From the NCBI RefSeq assembly GCF_900115225.1, contig NZ_FOVR01000003.1, forward strand, positions 126,017 through 190,016: DNA of 64,000 nucleotides, given 5' to 3'. The stretch is from Cohaesibacter marisflavi. GTDB taxonomy: Bacteria; Pseudomonadota; Alphaproteobacteria; Rhizobiales; Cohaesibacteraceae. Position numbers and translations under genes: made by a program. Numbering within the stretch: position 1 is the first letter of the stretch; each line of letters begins with the position of its first letter. A model generated the notes under the pieces. That model did no database searches. It was not told the DNA's origin and saw only the letters and a program-made list of their open reading frames with translations. Of this stretch, positions 1 to 8,705 are shown piece by piece.

Positions 1-93
1 AGCAACAATGGCAAGAGCAATGCCAACAGCAACGCGTCAAGCAACAACGGCAAGAGCAATGCCAACAGCAACGCGTCAAGCAACAATGGCAAG
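1..93 (+). repeat. 39-bp in-frame tandem repeat
   Basis: Copies at 1-39 and 40-78 differ at one silent base (aat/aac Asn codon at position 9 versus 48). A partial third copy runs from 79 to 93. The unit is a multiple of three, so copy-number change would lengthen or shorten the protein without a frameshift. More copies probably lie to the left of the window. Confidence 0.85.
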
Positions 94-111
94 TCGGGCA
101 AAAACAAATAG
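1..111 (+). CDS. C-terminal end of a low-complexity Asn/Ser/Gly/Lys repeat protein (partial)
   Basis: An open frame enters from the left edge and ends at TAG 109-111. The 36 visible residues are two full copies of a 13-residue unit, SNNGKSNANSNAS, plus a partial third copy and a basic tail ending SGKNK. Such Asn/Ser-rich tails are usually disordered and are common on surface or secreted proteins, but nothing visible gives a function. The gene converges on glyQ and a strong terminator separates them. That it is coding rests on the open frame, the exact 39-bp (in-frame) period and the terminator just after the stop. The start and the rest of the protein lie outside the window. Confidence 0.6.
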   Translation, partial: SNNGKSNANSNASSNNGKSNANSNASSNNGKSGKNK

Positions 112-133
112 ACCGACGCCATCGCTTGAGAAC

Positions 134-169
134 AAAAAACCGGCCTCAATCACCTGAGGCCGGTTTTTT
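134..169. terminator. Bidirectional rho-independent terminator
   Basis: A perfect 15-bp stem (six A, then CCGGCCTCA, pairing with TGAGGCCGG and six T) closes a six-base loop. It has A-tracts on one side and T-tracts on the other, so it can stop both the rightward repeat-protein gene and the leftward glyQ transcript. Confidence 0.9.
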
Positions 170-201
170 GTATCAATCCTGTTTGCTGATATCGGTCGCG
201 A

Positions 202-1149
202 TCAGCTCTCGTAGCCAAGGCCACCGGCTTTGGTCTTGAGGAAAGCTTCACCGCAAGACTTGGCCAATTCCCGCACGCGTAGAATATAGCTCTGACGTTC
301 AGTCACCGAGATAACGCCACGCGCATCAAGCAGGTTGAAGACGTGGGATGCCTTGATGCACTGATCATAAGCTGGGAAAACGCAGTAATGCATGCCAGCT
401 TCACTGCCTGCTTTCTCGCCCTGCTCAAGAAGAGACCGGCATTCAGCTTCCGCATCCTTAAAATGCTGGAACAACATTTCGGTGTTGGCATATTCGAAGT
501 TATGGCGGGAATATTCCTGCTCGGTTTGCAGGAAGACATCACCGTAGGTAATCCGCTCGTCGCCATCGCGGCCATTGAAGTTAAGGTCGTAAACATTGTC
601 CACGCCCTGCACATACATGGCCAGGCGCTCCAGCCCATAGGTCAATTCACCAGCGACAGGTGCGCATTCAATGCCGCAGACCTGCTGGAAATAGGTAAAC
701 TGGGAGACCTCCATGCCATCGCACCAGCACTCCCAACCAAGGCCCCATGCACCAAGGGTAGGGCTTTCCCAGTCGTCTTCCACGAAGCGGATATCATGGA
801 TGGAGCTATCAATACCGATCGCCTTCAGAGAGCCAAGATAAAGATCCTGAAGATTTTCCGGGCTTGGCTTCAGCAAGACCTGAAACTGGTAATAATGCTG
901 CAGACGGTTCGGGTTTTCACCATAGCGCCCGTCAGTTGGGCGGCGCGATGGCTGCACATAGGCTGCGCGCCACGGACGCGGACCAAGCGCACGCAAGGTG
1001 GTCGATGGATGGAACGTACCGGCACCGACTTCCATATCATAAGGCTGGAGAACTGCGCAGCCGTAATCGGCCCAATATTTCTGCAGCGCCAGGATCATGC
1101 CCTGAAAAGAACGTTCCGGCTGCATGTGAGGGGCAAGAATGTCGGTCAT
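202..1149 (-). CDS. glyQ: Glycine--tRNA ligase alpha subunit
   Basis: Catalytic alpha chain of the bacterial alpha2-beta2 glycyl-tRNA synthetase, which charges tRNA-Gly in the cytoplasm. The 315-residue length matches the family. The N-terminal block ([18 protein letters not shown]) and the class II core with [14 protein letters not shown] (about residues 79-92) and [18 protein letters not shown] (about 173-190) are very well conserved. The start has an AGGAAG ribosome-binding site a few bases upstream. In many relatives glyS, for the beta chain, lies just downstream, sometimes after one small gene. Here a convergent gene and a terminator follow at once, so glyS must be elsewhere or on the far side of the convergent gene. 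Confidence 0.98.
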   Translation of the reverse strand: MTDILAPHMQPERSFQGMILALQKYWADYGCAVLQPYDMEVGAGTFHPSTTLRALGPRPWRAAYVQPSRRPTDGRYGENPNRLQHYYQFQVLLKPSPENLQDLYLGSLKAIGIDSSIHDIRFVEDDWESPTLGAWGLGWECWCDGMEVSQFTYFQQVCGIECAPVAGELTYGLERLAMYVQGVDNVYDLNFNGRDGDERITYGDVFLQTEQEYSRHNFEYANTEMLFQHFKDAEAECRSLLEQGEKAGSEAGMHYCVFPAYDQCIKASHVFNLLDARGVISVTERQSYILRVRELAKSCGEAFLKTKAGGLGYES

Positions 1150-1911
1150 CTTCCTAAAGTGTCTCTTTTAAAGTGGAAAAATTCAGTACTCGGTGTCCCG
1201 AAGGCTCGAGCGGACCCTAATGCAATCGGGATCATAAGAAAAGCGCGATTTTGCGCTGTGATTATCTTCTCGCATCCACCGACCGCTTAGGGCGCAGGAA
1301 TATAGCGAATTTCCGCTGGACCAGCACAAATATATTCGCTACGCTCTCATTTAAGCAACATCCCCTTGCTTTTCGATGCCAATATGAACGCTAAATGAAT
1401 GATGCACTCAGATTTCATTCAGGTTCGATGCATTATAAGGCCGCCAACGCGATCAGGAGATGCGGCGTTTGCTGATCCGACAAGAAACTTACTCCCAATA
1501 GCCACGAACTTCTTGGTCCGGTTGTCCTTGCTGACAGCCGAGCCAGCGATCCGCCTTTGGCTCCGCTTAGACTATGCAACAGCTTTCGTCGTCCCCAATG
1601 TGATAGCTGACGCGCACTGGTTTCGCGGTGAAATTGCCCTTCCAAGCGTCCCCCAAACGCGCAATGTTCCGAAGGTGGATCGCAACAACTCTTTTTGGTC
1701 TAGCTCGTGGGCCCACTTTGGCGCCTAGGCCTGCCCCCTTCCCCGATTACACTCATTCCGATAGCCAGATATCTGCTTCGCCCGGCGTTTTGAGCAAGGC
1801 AGCAATGACGAAGTCGCTTTTTGAATATTTCTTCTGGTATCCATTGCGTGTTTTCTTTAGATGCACAGGAAACAAGTTCTATAAGCCCATTTCCACGGAT
1901 GCCAATCGGCC
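1150..1911. other. Intergenic stretch without a recognisable gene
   Basis: About 760 bases between divergent glyQ and the yitT-like gene. It holds an 8-bp inverted repeat (TAGCGAAT at 1303-1310, ATTCGCTA at 1334-1341) that could be an operator. Two open frames of about 100 codons (1399-1728 and 1628-1915) have no clear ribosome-binding site, no recognisable domain and unconvincing amino-acid composition, so I do not call them. Confidence 0.5.
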
Positions 1912-2553
1912 ATGACCAACAAAAAGCCCAGCGCAGATAACAAAGATCCCCATAAGAATAGTGAGAAGCATAGCCTTCTGGACGATGTGCAAGGGCTGAC
2001 ATTCGGTGTCTTTGCCTGCTCTCTGGGTATGGTGTTTCTGACCCATCTGGGCTTTCTGACCGGACAGACCGCAGGGCTTGCCCTACTTATTTCCTATTTG
2101 ACGGATTATGATTTCGGCACGGTGTTCTTTCTGGTCAATATTCCTTTCTACTGGTTCACCTATCATCGCATGGGCATGCGCTTCACCATCAAGTCTGTCA
2201 TCTGTGTGGTTGGCATGTCGGCCATGATGAAATTCGTCTCCCCTGCCATCAGCTTTGAGCATCTGGATCCACTTGTTGGCATTCTCGCCTTCGGCGCCAT
2301 GGTGGGGGCCGGGCTTCTGGCCATCATTCGCCATGAAGGCAGCTTGGGCGGCGTTGGAGCGATGGCCGTGACCATTCAGGAATTCACCGGCTTTCGGGCT
2401 GGCTATGTGCAGCAATTGCTGGATCTGGCGATTTTCGCCACCGCATTGTTTTTCTTCCCATGGCCCATCATTGCCTGGTCGGTTCTTGGCTCTATCGTGC
2501 TCAATTCCATCATCGCCATCAATCACCGGCGAGATCGCTATATCGGGCGCTAG
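1912..2553 (+). CDS. YitT-family (DUF161) integral membrane protein
   Basis: A 213-residue inner-membrane protein. A hydrophilic, lysine-rich N-terminus of about 25 residues is followed by roughly six hydrophobic helices, consistent with the YitT/DUF161 membrane domain (LTFGVFACSLGMVFLTHLG, then GLTGQT-like FLTGQTAGLALLISY). It lacks the C-terminal cytoplasmic DUF2179 domain found in longer Firmicute YitT proteins, which fits the short proteobacterial form. No transport substrate is established for the family. It is followed by moaB on the same strand after 125 bases, probably unrelated. The ribosome-binding site before this ATG is weak, so the exact start is less certain. Confidence 0.8.
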   Translation: MTNKKPSADNKDPHKNSEKHSLLDDVQGLTFGVFACSLGMVFLTHLGFLTGQTAGLALLISYLTDYDFGTVFFLVNIPFYWFTYHRMGMRFTIKSVICVVGMSAMMKFVSPAISFEHLDPLVGILAFGAMVGAGLLAIIRHEGSLGGVGAMAVTIQEFTGFRAGYVQQLLDLAIFATALFFFPWPIIAWSVLGSIVLNSIIAINHRRDRYIGR

Positions 2554-2678
2554 GTTGGTATCGAGTGGGCGTCGGAGCTCTCTGGCCATGCTTTGCATCT
2601 TGACAGGACAAGCTGTTAGGCCATTCAATCGGCTCACGCTTGATACCGATTTGCCAAAGACCGACAGGAAAGACACCC

Positions 2679-3248
2679 ATGGCCTATACCCATTCTCCCG
2701 ATTCCGATGCGCCCCGCTCTTTCATTCCGATGAAAATTGCCATCATGACGGTGTCCGATACGCGCACGCTGGCAGATGACAAATCCGGTCAGACCCTCGT
2801 TGACCGTTTGCAGGCTGCGGGGCATAGCCTCGCTGACAGAGCCATCGTGAAAGACGATGTCGAGGCCATTCAGGCGCAAGCCAAGGCGTGGATTGCCGAT
2901 GAGGGCGTGGATGTCATCATTTCAACGGGAGGTACCGGCTTTACCGGCCGCGACGTCACGCCGGAAGCCATGACCCCGCTGTTTGACAAACAGATGGATG
3001 GCTTTTCGTGGCTGTTCCACAAGATCTCGTTTGAAACAATCGGCACATCGACCATCCAGTCTCGAGCAACAGCAGGACTGGCCGGCACGACCTTCATTTT
3101 CTGCATTCCCGGCTCAAGCGGTGCCTGCAAGGATGCATGGGATGGTATCCTCGTCCATCAGCTGGATTACCGCCATCAACCGTGCAATTTTGTAGAAATC
3201 ATGCCCCGCCTTGATGAGCATCTCAAACGGGCCAAGCTGCGCTCATGA
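2679..3248 (+). CDS. moaB: Molybdenum cofactor biosynthesis protein B
   Basis: A 189-residue MoaB/Mog-family protein for molybdopterin handling; family members bind or adenylylate molybdopterin before metal insertion. Visible hallmarks are [18 protein letters not shown] near the N-terminus, [18 protein letters not shown] in the middle (the GGTG molybdopterin-binding loop) and [19 protein letters not shown] towards the end. I chose ATG 2679 because AGGAA lies 8 bases upstream; an ATG 39 bases earlier lacks such a site. The stop overlaps the edge of a hairpin serving the convergent gene. No other molybdenum cofactor genes are in this window. Confidence 0.95.
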   Translation: MAYTHSPDSDAPRSFIPMKIAIMTVSDTRTLADDKSGQTLVDRLQAAGHSLADRAIVKDDVEAIQAQAKAWIADEGVDVIISTGGTGFTGRDVTPEAMTPLFDKQMDGFSWLFHKISFETIGTSTIQSRATAGLAGTTFIFCIPGSSGACKDAWDGILVHQLDYRHQPCNFVEIMPRLDEHLKRAKLRS

Positions 3249-3269
3249 AAAAGGCCCCGAATGGGGCCT
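3247..3269 (-). terminator. Rho-independent terminator (minus strand)
   Basis: A 7-bp stem (AGGCCCC with GGGGCCT, four-base loop) is followed on the minus strand by TTTTT. It ends the transcript of the small gene at 3314-3649 and sits right at the moaB stop codon. Confidence 0.75.
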
Positions 3270-3313
3270 ATCCTCTACAAGACTTACTGCCGGTCCTTTG
3301 GGCCGGCGGCGCG

Positions 3314-3649
3314 TCAGGCAACCTCGCGCAAGGCTGCGCCCATGCGGCGGATCGCATCAAAATCGCTGAGCGGTGTATTCATTTGCGGGAAGGCTTCCAT
3401 GCTGGCTGCGGTCATGGCTACATAGAAGCTGTCGACCTGTTCATTCTGCTCCAAATCGCGCAGGGTTTGCAGAGCTTCCGTGATATTCTGACAATCGGAA
3501 TAGCAAGGTGTACCAGATTGCGTGCACCAGGCCAGCTTCACATAGGCGCCAAAGCGTGGCCCTGAAAGATCGCCTTCATCGATCTGCTTTTTGGCAAAAT
3601 CAGCGATGTCTGCAACCAATGAATCCAGTACAAGCAAGTCCGTCGACAT
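3314..3649 (-). CDS. Conserved-looking hypothetical protein, 111 aa
   Basis: I do not recognise this family. The protein is acidic and soluble-looking, with no signal peptide and no membrane segment. It begins MSTDLLVLDSLVADIADFAK and is probably mostly helical. Two cysteines lie close together (TPCYSDCQN, about residues 47-51). Coding is supported by a clean open frame, typical codon use, and its own terminator downstream at 3247-3269. It sits alone between moaB and ygfZ; the 216 bases upstream show nothing that names its role. Confidence 0.65.
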   Translation of the reverse strand: MSTDLLVLDSLVADIADFAKKQIDEGDLSGPRFGAYVKLAWCTQSGTPCYSDCQNITEALQTLRDLEQNEQVDSFYVAMTAASMEAFPQMNTPLSDFDAIRRMGAALREVA

Positions 3650-3866
3650 TTTAGCAATCCTTCGTCCCCAATAGCTTTCAGCCTAAGGAGAGATGCTTAA
3701 TAAAGCATTGAAGGATACCCATGCCTTGTATTTTTGTTAAGCATGGACCAAAAATAGAGGTGTAATCTGGCTTTTCCGCAACCGAACCCGCGCAAAAGAC
3801 CGTCATCACCAAAGAAGCAATGACGGCCTCATGCAAATTGCAACAAGAGTTGGCATAAAGCCACAC

Positions 3867-4706
3867 TCAGGCGGGGAGAGAAAAGTCGGCATAATCTGGC
3901 AACTCAATGCGCAAGGGCACGCTGCCTGCCGTCAGAGCCAATCCATCCTTGAGGGCATCGGCCACCCGATCCAGCCGCACAATGGCCAGAGCGCGTTTGT
4001 CGAGCATAGCCCCGACTTCGCCGACCGGTTTTTCTCCGGCAAGGATTTTGGTACCAGTCGGGGGAATCGGCATATCCGCTTCAAGGCGCACCAGACGTTT
4101 GCGGGCGGTGCCTCGATGCTGCATGCGTGAGACCACCTCCTGCCCGATATAGCACCCTTTGCCAAAATCAAGACCACCCAGCGCGTCCATATTGATGTCA
4201 TGAGGAAATGCATCATCAAGAGAGAAATCAAGACCGGCCTGAGGCACAATGGCCGCGATATGGCGGGCCAGATAGGCATTTTCCAATTCGGGTGAGGTTT
4301 GCCACTGGGCGCCCTCACCATAAAGCCGCCAGCCAAGTTGATCGGACCGGGTGTCACGTAGCGCGCGCGCATCCTTGTCAGCATCGGCTACAAAGGCCAC
4401 ACCAACGCGTTCGCTGCTTTCCTCTATCGTCACATCGGAGCGCATCCGATAAAGCGTCATCTTCTTGATAAAGGTGCCCAGCTGCTCCCTGTCCAGATCA
4501 AAGCGGAACTGTCCGTCGTCTCGCGAGAGCAGAAAATCGATGGTGATTTTCCCCTGCGGCGTCAGCAAGGCTCCGTGACGAAGCTCCCCCTGTTTCAGAT
4601 CATCCAGATCGATCGTGATAAGCCGTTGCAGCAGACTTTCCGCCTCGGAGCCGGAAAGTTGAACCACAACACGATTGGCGAGATGAAAGATCTGATCCTG
4701 AGGCAT
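3867..4706 (-). CDS. ygfZ: YgfZ/GcvT-domain folate-binding protein (iron-sulfur maintenance)
   Basis: Related to the glycine-cleavage T protein. YgfZ-type proteins bind folate and support assembly or repair of some Fe-S enzymes. The diagnostic loop GKGCYIGQEVVSRMQHRG (about residues 182-199 from the chosen start) contains the conserved KGCYxGQE motif with its functional Cys. The N-terminal LQRLITIDLDDL and TPQGKITIDFLL segments fit the folate-binding fold. I chose ATG 4706 because AAGGA lies about 8 bases upstream; the frame runs 13 codons further without a better site. It is read in the same direction as the HAD gene upstream, with a gap of about 110 bases. Confidence 0.92.
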   Translation of the reverse strand: MPQDQIFHLANRVVVQLSGSEAESLLQRLITIDLDDLKQGELRHGALLTPQGKITIDFLLSRDDGQFRFDLDREQLGTFIKKMTLYRMRSDVTIEESSERVGVAFVADADKDARALRDTRSDQLGWRLYGEGAQWQTSPELENAYLARHIAAIVPQAGLDFSLDDAFPHDINMDALGGLDFGKGCYIGQEVVSRMQHRGTARKRLVRLEADMPIPPTGTKILAGEKPVGEVGAMLDKRALAIVRLDRVADALKDGLALTAGSVPLRIELPDYADFSLPA

Positions 4707-4817
4707 AACACGTTCCTTTTCCTGTCGGCGCATTACGGCCCGCAAGCCGCATTCTAAACAGGAATATAGGATAGACGAGCGGTCAATCCAACCGCCCGTT
4801 CAAAGAGGATGCTGCTC

Positions 4818-5675
4818 TTACCAGGCTAGGCGTGTCATGAAGCCGACCGTTTCCACGTCCTCATGGGTCAGACGCAGGCTGACGCGATCATCATCAGGCG
4901 CATCCATGGGGCCGAAATCCTGCGCATGAATGCCCGCTGTGATGAACAGGGCATCAATCTTCTGATAATGGCCACCGCGCATATCCGTCGGCATGGCGTC
5001 GCCAATGATCAGAATGTCGGACTTGGCAATCGGCGCTCCGTTGATCTCGGTAAACTTGGCAAGAGACGCCTCATAGATCGGGGCTTCAGGTTTGCCTGCC
5101 ATGACGATTTCACCGCCATAGGCCTCATAACGGTCGGCCAATGCACCAGCGCAATAGACCAGTTTGCCGCCCTGATCGGCAATCCTGTCGGGATTGGCGC
5201 AGACAAAGGGCAGATGCCGTTTGGCAAGGCGATGCAGAAGGGCGTCGTAATCGTCCGGCGTCTCAGTGAGATTGTCCAGAAGACTGGTGCAGCAGATCAT
5301 CTCTGCTTCGTCTTCCCCTACGAGTTCCAGCCCGAGGCCTTCAAACAGCGGCAGATTGCGCTCGTGGCCCAGATGGAACACCTTCTTTTTGCCGATCTTG
5401 GTAAGCTCGGCTCTTGTCACATCGCCCGAGGTGACGACCGCATCATAGCAGTCACGCGGCACGCCGAGGCTATCGAGCTGCTCGCAAATCTGGGCAGAAG
5501 GGCGCGGCGCGTTGGTGATCAGAATCACCTTGCCAAAGTCTTTGCGGAAGTTGCCGAGCGCTTCGACGGTGCAGTCGTTGACAGTTTGCCCGTTGTGCAG
5601 AACACCCCAGATGTCGGACAATAGTCCCTTGTAATTCGGCGCAATGGCTGACAGGCCAGCGATGCGGGAAGACAT
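4818..5675 (-). CDS. HAD-superfamily hydrolase, class IIA (TIGR01459-type)
   Basis: A 285-residue phosphatase-like protein. Motif I is degenerate in the usual way for this subfamily (LLSDIWGVLHNG, about residues 18-29, keeping the nucleophile Asp). Motif II is VILITNAPRPS (about 50-60), and motif IV is DILIIGDAMPTDMRGG (about 222-237) after a conserved MAGKPEAPIYE Lys loop. Members are related to NagD and 4-nitrophenylphosphatases; the physiological substrate is unknown. In alphaproteobacteria it is often found near ribF, but here ribF is 41 kb away. Likely cytoplasmic. Confidence 0.9.
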   Translation of the reverse strand: MSSRIAGLSAIAPNYKGLLSDIWGVLHNGQTVNDCTVEALGNFRKDFGKVILITNAPRPSAQICEQLDSLGVPRDCYDAVVTSGDVTRAELTKIGKKKVFHLGHERNLPLFEGLGLELVGEDEAEMICCTSLLDNLTETPDDYDALLHRLAKRHLPFVCANPDRIADQGGKLVYCAGALADRYEAYGGEIVMAGKPEAPIYEASLAKFTEINGAPIAKSDILIIGDAMPTDMRGGHYQKIDALFITAGIHAQDFGPMDAPDDDRVSLRLTHEDVETVGFMTRLAW

Positions 5676-5818
5676 GGCAATCCCTTCATGTCGAGAAGTG
5701 GTTTCAGGTTCTCCCTCTTGTCTCTTGTTAAAAATACAAGGTCAAGAGGCAGATGATGCCCTCTATCGCAAACATGTGCGCAAAAATGCCGCGCCTCATC
5801 GATGTCACCTGAGGGCGA

Positions 5819-7918
5819 TCAGGACACTTCAATATATTGGCCGCGATCCGTTCCCGTTTTCAGGCCGAAATCATCGGCCGCAGGCAGGCGATCAGACTGG
5901 CCTGCGCTGCGTTGTGGCTGCATGCGATCCTGAGCGGCGGCGCGAACGGTTGGCGCAGCTCCGTCACCGGTCTGCCCCGATGCTTCGCCCGGAGCAATCA
6001 GGCCTGCGGCCTCGGCCAGAACGGCGCGGAAGTGATCGCGAGTTTCGCTGTTGTTGGTATCCTCGGCGGCCATGGCGCGCAGGGCCTCGGCTATGCGCGG
6101 ATTTTCTCCCAGCGTACGCTCAGCCCCGTTGCTCCCTGCTCCGGCCGTCGGCTCGTTGGAAAAGGAAGCCGGTTGAGATGGTCGTTGTGGCGCGCGTTGC
6201 GCCCCTGAGCCATTTGACATACGCGATGACGTGGCCGATCGGGAGGACGGGGCCGAAGGCGCCTGTAGGCGGGATTGCTCGGGGAACTGGGACAGGCGAT
6301 CAACAGGCGAAGCACGGTTTGGTGTCGGTTCATTGCCGCCCCCAGACATGCGCGCCACCTGCGAGGGGCGTATCGCCGGACGAGGGGCTGCAGCGGCCTG
6401 TTGCTGCTGAGAGACGGTTCCTGCTTGCAAGGGGCCTCGCATCGTGGCCGGATTGCCCTTCAGTGCCTTGGCTGGCGCGAAATGATCCCCTTGGGCCAGA
6501 TGCACATTATAGTCGATCAGATTGACCAGATCGCGCTCGCTTTCAACATGGGTGACAATCAGGTCCATGCCTTTGCGTGAAAGCAGGCGAGAAAAGTCGG
6601 CAGGGTGAATATCAAGCCCGCGACCGGCTTCCCGATGGGTCAGGATCGGCGCGGCGATCTTGGCGAATTTGACGCCTTTCTGGGCGAACTCGTCAAAGCC
6701 GGCAGCCAGATTGGTGACGCGGTCTACCGAGAAGCGGAAGCCCATGGAGCTGAGCAGCTTCAGGGTCTCTTCTTCCATCAACCCGAATTTGCGCAGATCA
6801 GCCTGCGAGAATTCAAGAATCACATGGGGGGCCAGATCACGGTTCTGATCGAACAGATCCCGCATCAGGGCAAAGAAATCGCTATCGGCAAGGCTCTCCA
6901 GCGCGAGATTGCAGAACAGCTCCACCGGATGGCCCCGATCTGACAGACGGCGCAACAGGCGGAATGCCTCATTGACGGCCAATCGATCCAACATGGGCAG
7001 GAAGCCGTTCTGGCGACAGACCGGCAAGAAGATGTCTGGCGTAATCACCTCGCCATCGTCGGTCTTCAGCCGTGTCAGGGCTTCGTAATATTGCGGTTTG
7101 CGCATAGGCAGGGCAACGATCGGCTGCATGAACAGTTCGATATGGCCAAGGGCCAGAGCACGACGCACCTTGGCTTCGTCTTCCGACGTCACCGGTTGTT
7201 CCCTCGTCTCTGCAAATGGGCCAGTTGGACCTCCATCTGTCGCTGCGGGTGGCGGCGACGGGCGGTTCCCCTGCTCCTCGGCATAAGGTTGGACATGAGA
7301 TTGGGTTGGCGCTGGTTGTTCCTCGGGTTCATCATACCGACGCGCGGGCTCGGAATAGCTCGGTGCAACGGGCTGGGCCACAGGCTGGACGGGCTTCTCA
7401 GCCGGTCTTTCATGTCTTGCGGACAGAGAGCGCGCGTTGGCGCGCAGATGTTCCTCCAATTCCTTTACGGAACTGGTGGCGGCAATCAGCTTGGCGTTGA
7501 CCTCGGCCACCTGCCCTTCGCCCTGCTGCATACGCTCATCAAGATCAGCGCAGCTCTCGGCCAGTTGCTTGACCAGCGTACCTATCACATCCAGCTCTGC
7601 CAGAATGGGTTCCACCTCTTTTTCAAGGCGGCTAGCTACGGTGCTATCGAGCTCGCGCGCCATTTCGCGCACATCCTGCACTTCCTTGGTCAGGGCCAGT
7701 TTGAGGCGAGTAAGATCATCCATCTGCTCATCGAGCATCATGCGATCACGCACGCGGGAAATCTGGTAATGCACCAACAGCAGCGTCAGCAGAATACCGA
7801 AGGAAAAAGGCGAGGCCTCAGTTATGGACAACCCGAGTTTGAAATGCAAAATGGCGCCGACAGACAAAGAGATGGCGACCATACAAATGGCGATAAAAAC
7901 GGCCCCTAGCCTTTGCAT
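5819..7918 (-). CDS. Membrane-anchored protein with coiled coil and degenerate EAL domain
   Basis: 699 residues. Two hydrophobic helices (about 5-30 and 38-52) are followed by a coiled coil (about 60-165), a Pro/Gln/Glu-rich linker (about 170-250), an EAL-like domain (about 255-500) and a long Ser/Pro/Ala/Gln-rich tail. EAL domains hydrolyse cyclic-di-GMP with a set of acidic metal ligands. Here the EAL residues themselves (YYEALTRLK), an Asn (FCNLALES), a Glu (ILEFSQ) and a later Glu (THVESE) remain. The usual DDFG loop reads SVDRVTN, losing the second Asp and the FG. This suggests a c-di-GMP sensor or scaffold rather than an active phosphodiesterase. The coiled coil suggests oligomerisation. 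It stands alone with long non-coding sequence upstream. Confidence 0.82.
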   Translation of the reverse strand: MQRLGAVFIAICMVAISLSVGAILHFKLGLSITEASPFSFGILLTLLLVHYQISRVRDRMMLDEQMDDLTRLKLALTKEVQDVREMARELDSTVASRLEKEVEPILAELDVIGTLVKQLAESCADLDERMQQGEGQVAEVNAKLIAATSSVKELEEHLRANARSLSARHERPAEKPVQPVAQPVAPSYSEPARRYDEPEEQPAPTQSHVQPYAEEQGNRPSPPPAATDGGPTGPFAETREQPVTSEDEAKVRRALALGHIELFMQPIVALPMRKPQYYEALTRLKTDDGEVITPDIFLPVCRQNGFLPMLDRLAVNEAFRLLRRLSDRGHPVELFCNLALESLADSDFFALMRDLFDQNRDLAPHVILEFSQADLRKFGLMEEETLKLLSSMGFRFSVDRVTNLAAGFDEFAQKGVKFAKIAAPILTHREAGRGLDIHPADFSRLLSRKGMDLIVTHVESERDLVNLIDYNVHLAQGDHFAPAKALKGNPATMRGPLQAGTVSQQQQAAAAPRPAIRPSQVARMSGGGNEPTPNRASPVDRLSQFPEQSRLQAPSAPSSRSATSSRMSNGSGAQRAPQRPSQPASFSNEPTAGAGSNGAERTLGENPRIAEALRAMAAEDTNNSETRDHFRAVLAEAAGLIAPGEASGQTGDGAAPTVRAAAQDRMQPQRSAGQSDRLPAADDFGLKTGTDRGQYIEVS

Positions 7919-8351
7919 GTTTTCATCTCCGTTACAGGCATTTCGTGGCCCCGCTGCTTTACTAGTTACATCTTCAGCTTCGCGGGGCGATCCAATCGCC
8001 TTACTCGCTGCCGCTACTCATCAGGCACGAAGCCCATACTATCCAAATTCCAGCCAGCCCTGCGCCGCTGCAAAAGCCCTGTTCGAGTGCCCAAGGCGAC
8101 GAATCAAACCATTAACACTTCGTTAGCGTAGTATGCCGGAGGGGCAGAGAAAAGTGTTTCACGAGAGGGTGTGGGCTATTTGCGAATGCTTGCACGCTTT
8201 TTCGCTTGCCTCAGAATATAAAGTTGGTGATCTAGGCCCACATTTTTCGCCTCAGCAGCTGCGTCTGACGGAGCACGACCTCATGAGAAAAGCTGAAACG
8301 GGAGAGGACAAGCAGGCCGGGTCTTCTATTGCTGCAAAGCAGTTAAGCTCT
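7919..8351. other. Intergenic stretch, no gene recognised
   Basis: The upstream region of the EAL-like gene. Short open frames here (for example 8133-8354) lack ribosome-binding sites and domain similarity. I see no clear promoter consensus. The neighbouring segment 8352-8470 carries a structured RNA candidate listed separately. Confidence 0.4.
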
Positions 8352-8470
8352 TGAAAAAATAAGCTGCCCCGATCAAACCGCCAAACGGCGATTGAAACGG
8401 GGCAGCTGGAGGCGCAGTGAAGGGAAGCCACATTCACCGCGCAACAGGAACGATGCGGCGTGTCCCTGCT
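8352..8470 (-). ncRNA. Candidate small RNA with three stem-loops and terminator
   Basis: Read on the minus strand, three hairpins follow each other. The first is CAGGGA/TTCCTG (8463-8468 with 8445-8450). The second is GCGCGGTGAA/TTCACTGCGC (8433-8442 with 8412-8421, one G-U pair). The third is a long hairpin at 8363-8406 with three stacked stems: GCTGCCCCG/CGGGGCAGC, a TCAA/TTGA pairing and CGCC/GGCG. The last is followed by TTATTTTTT, a typical terminator end. A second terminator-like hairpin lies just upstream at 8481-8500, so this block would be its own transcript of about 110-120 nt. I cannot match it to a named RNA family. A TATAG element near 8470 could be part of a -10 box. Confidence 0.4.
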
Positions 8471-8480
8471 ATAACCCTTT

Positions 8481-8500
8481 TAAAAACCGGAAAAACCGGT
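8481..8500 (-). terminator. Probable terminator of the radical SAM gene
   Basis: On the minus strand, ACCGG, a five-T loop and CCGGT form a short hairpin followed by TTTTA. It lies about 200 bases after the stop of the radical SAM gene and just before the candidate small RNA. The stem is only 5 bp, so efficiency is uncertain. Confidence 0.4.
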
Positions 8501-8705
8501 CCATTAACCTAATCGGGTTGGCTCCTAAAGTGATTCCGTAGAGAGTACAAATGATATCTTGGGCTAAAGATAGAACATTTTTAATTTGCTCACACTTATC
8601 CAAAAATATCTCACTTAATCATGTGTTAAAGACGCCTGCTGCCAAATATAAGTATACTGAATATCGAGTATTGTTATGCAGAAGACACTTTAAGCAATGC
8701 TCCTG

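Noticed and set aside
343-1290. Long plus-strand open frame opposite glyQ
   Set aside because: It is the antisense shadow of a highly conserved gene; its translation has no domain and no ribosome-binding site.
1399-1915. Two open frames of about 100 codons between glyQ and the YitT gene
   Set aside because: No ribosome-binding site, no recognisable domain, odd amino-acid composition, and they overlap each other.
5716-5750. Hairpin CCTCTTG/CAAGAGG between the HAD and EAL genes as terminator
   Set aside because: The pairing is good but no T-tract follows on either strand, so I do not call it a terminator.
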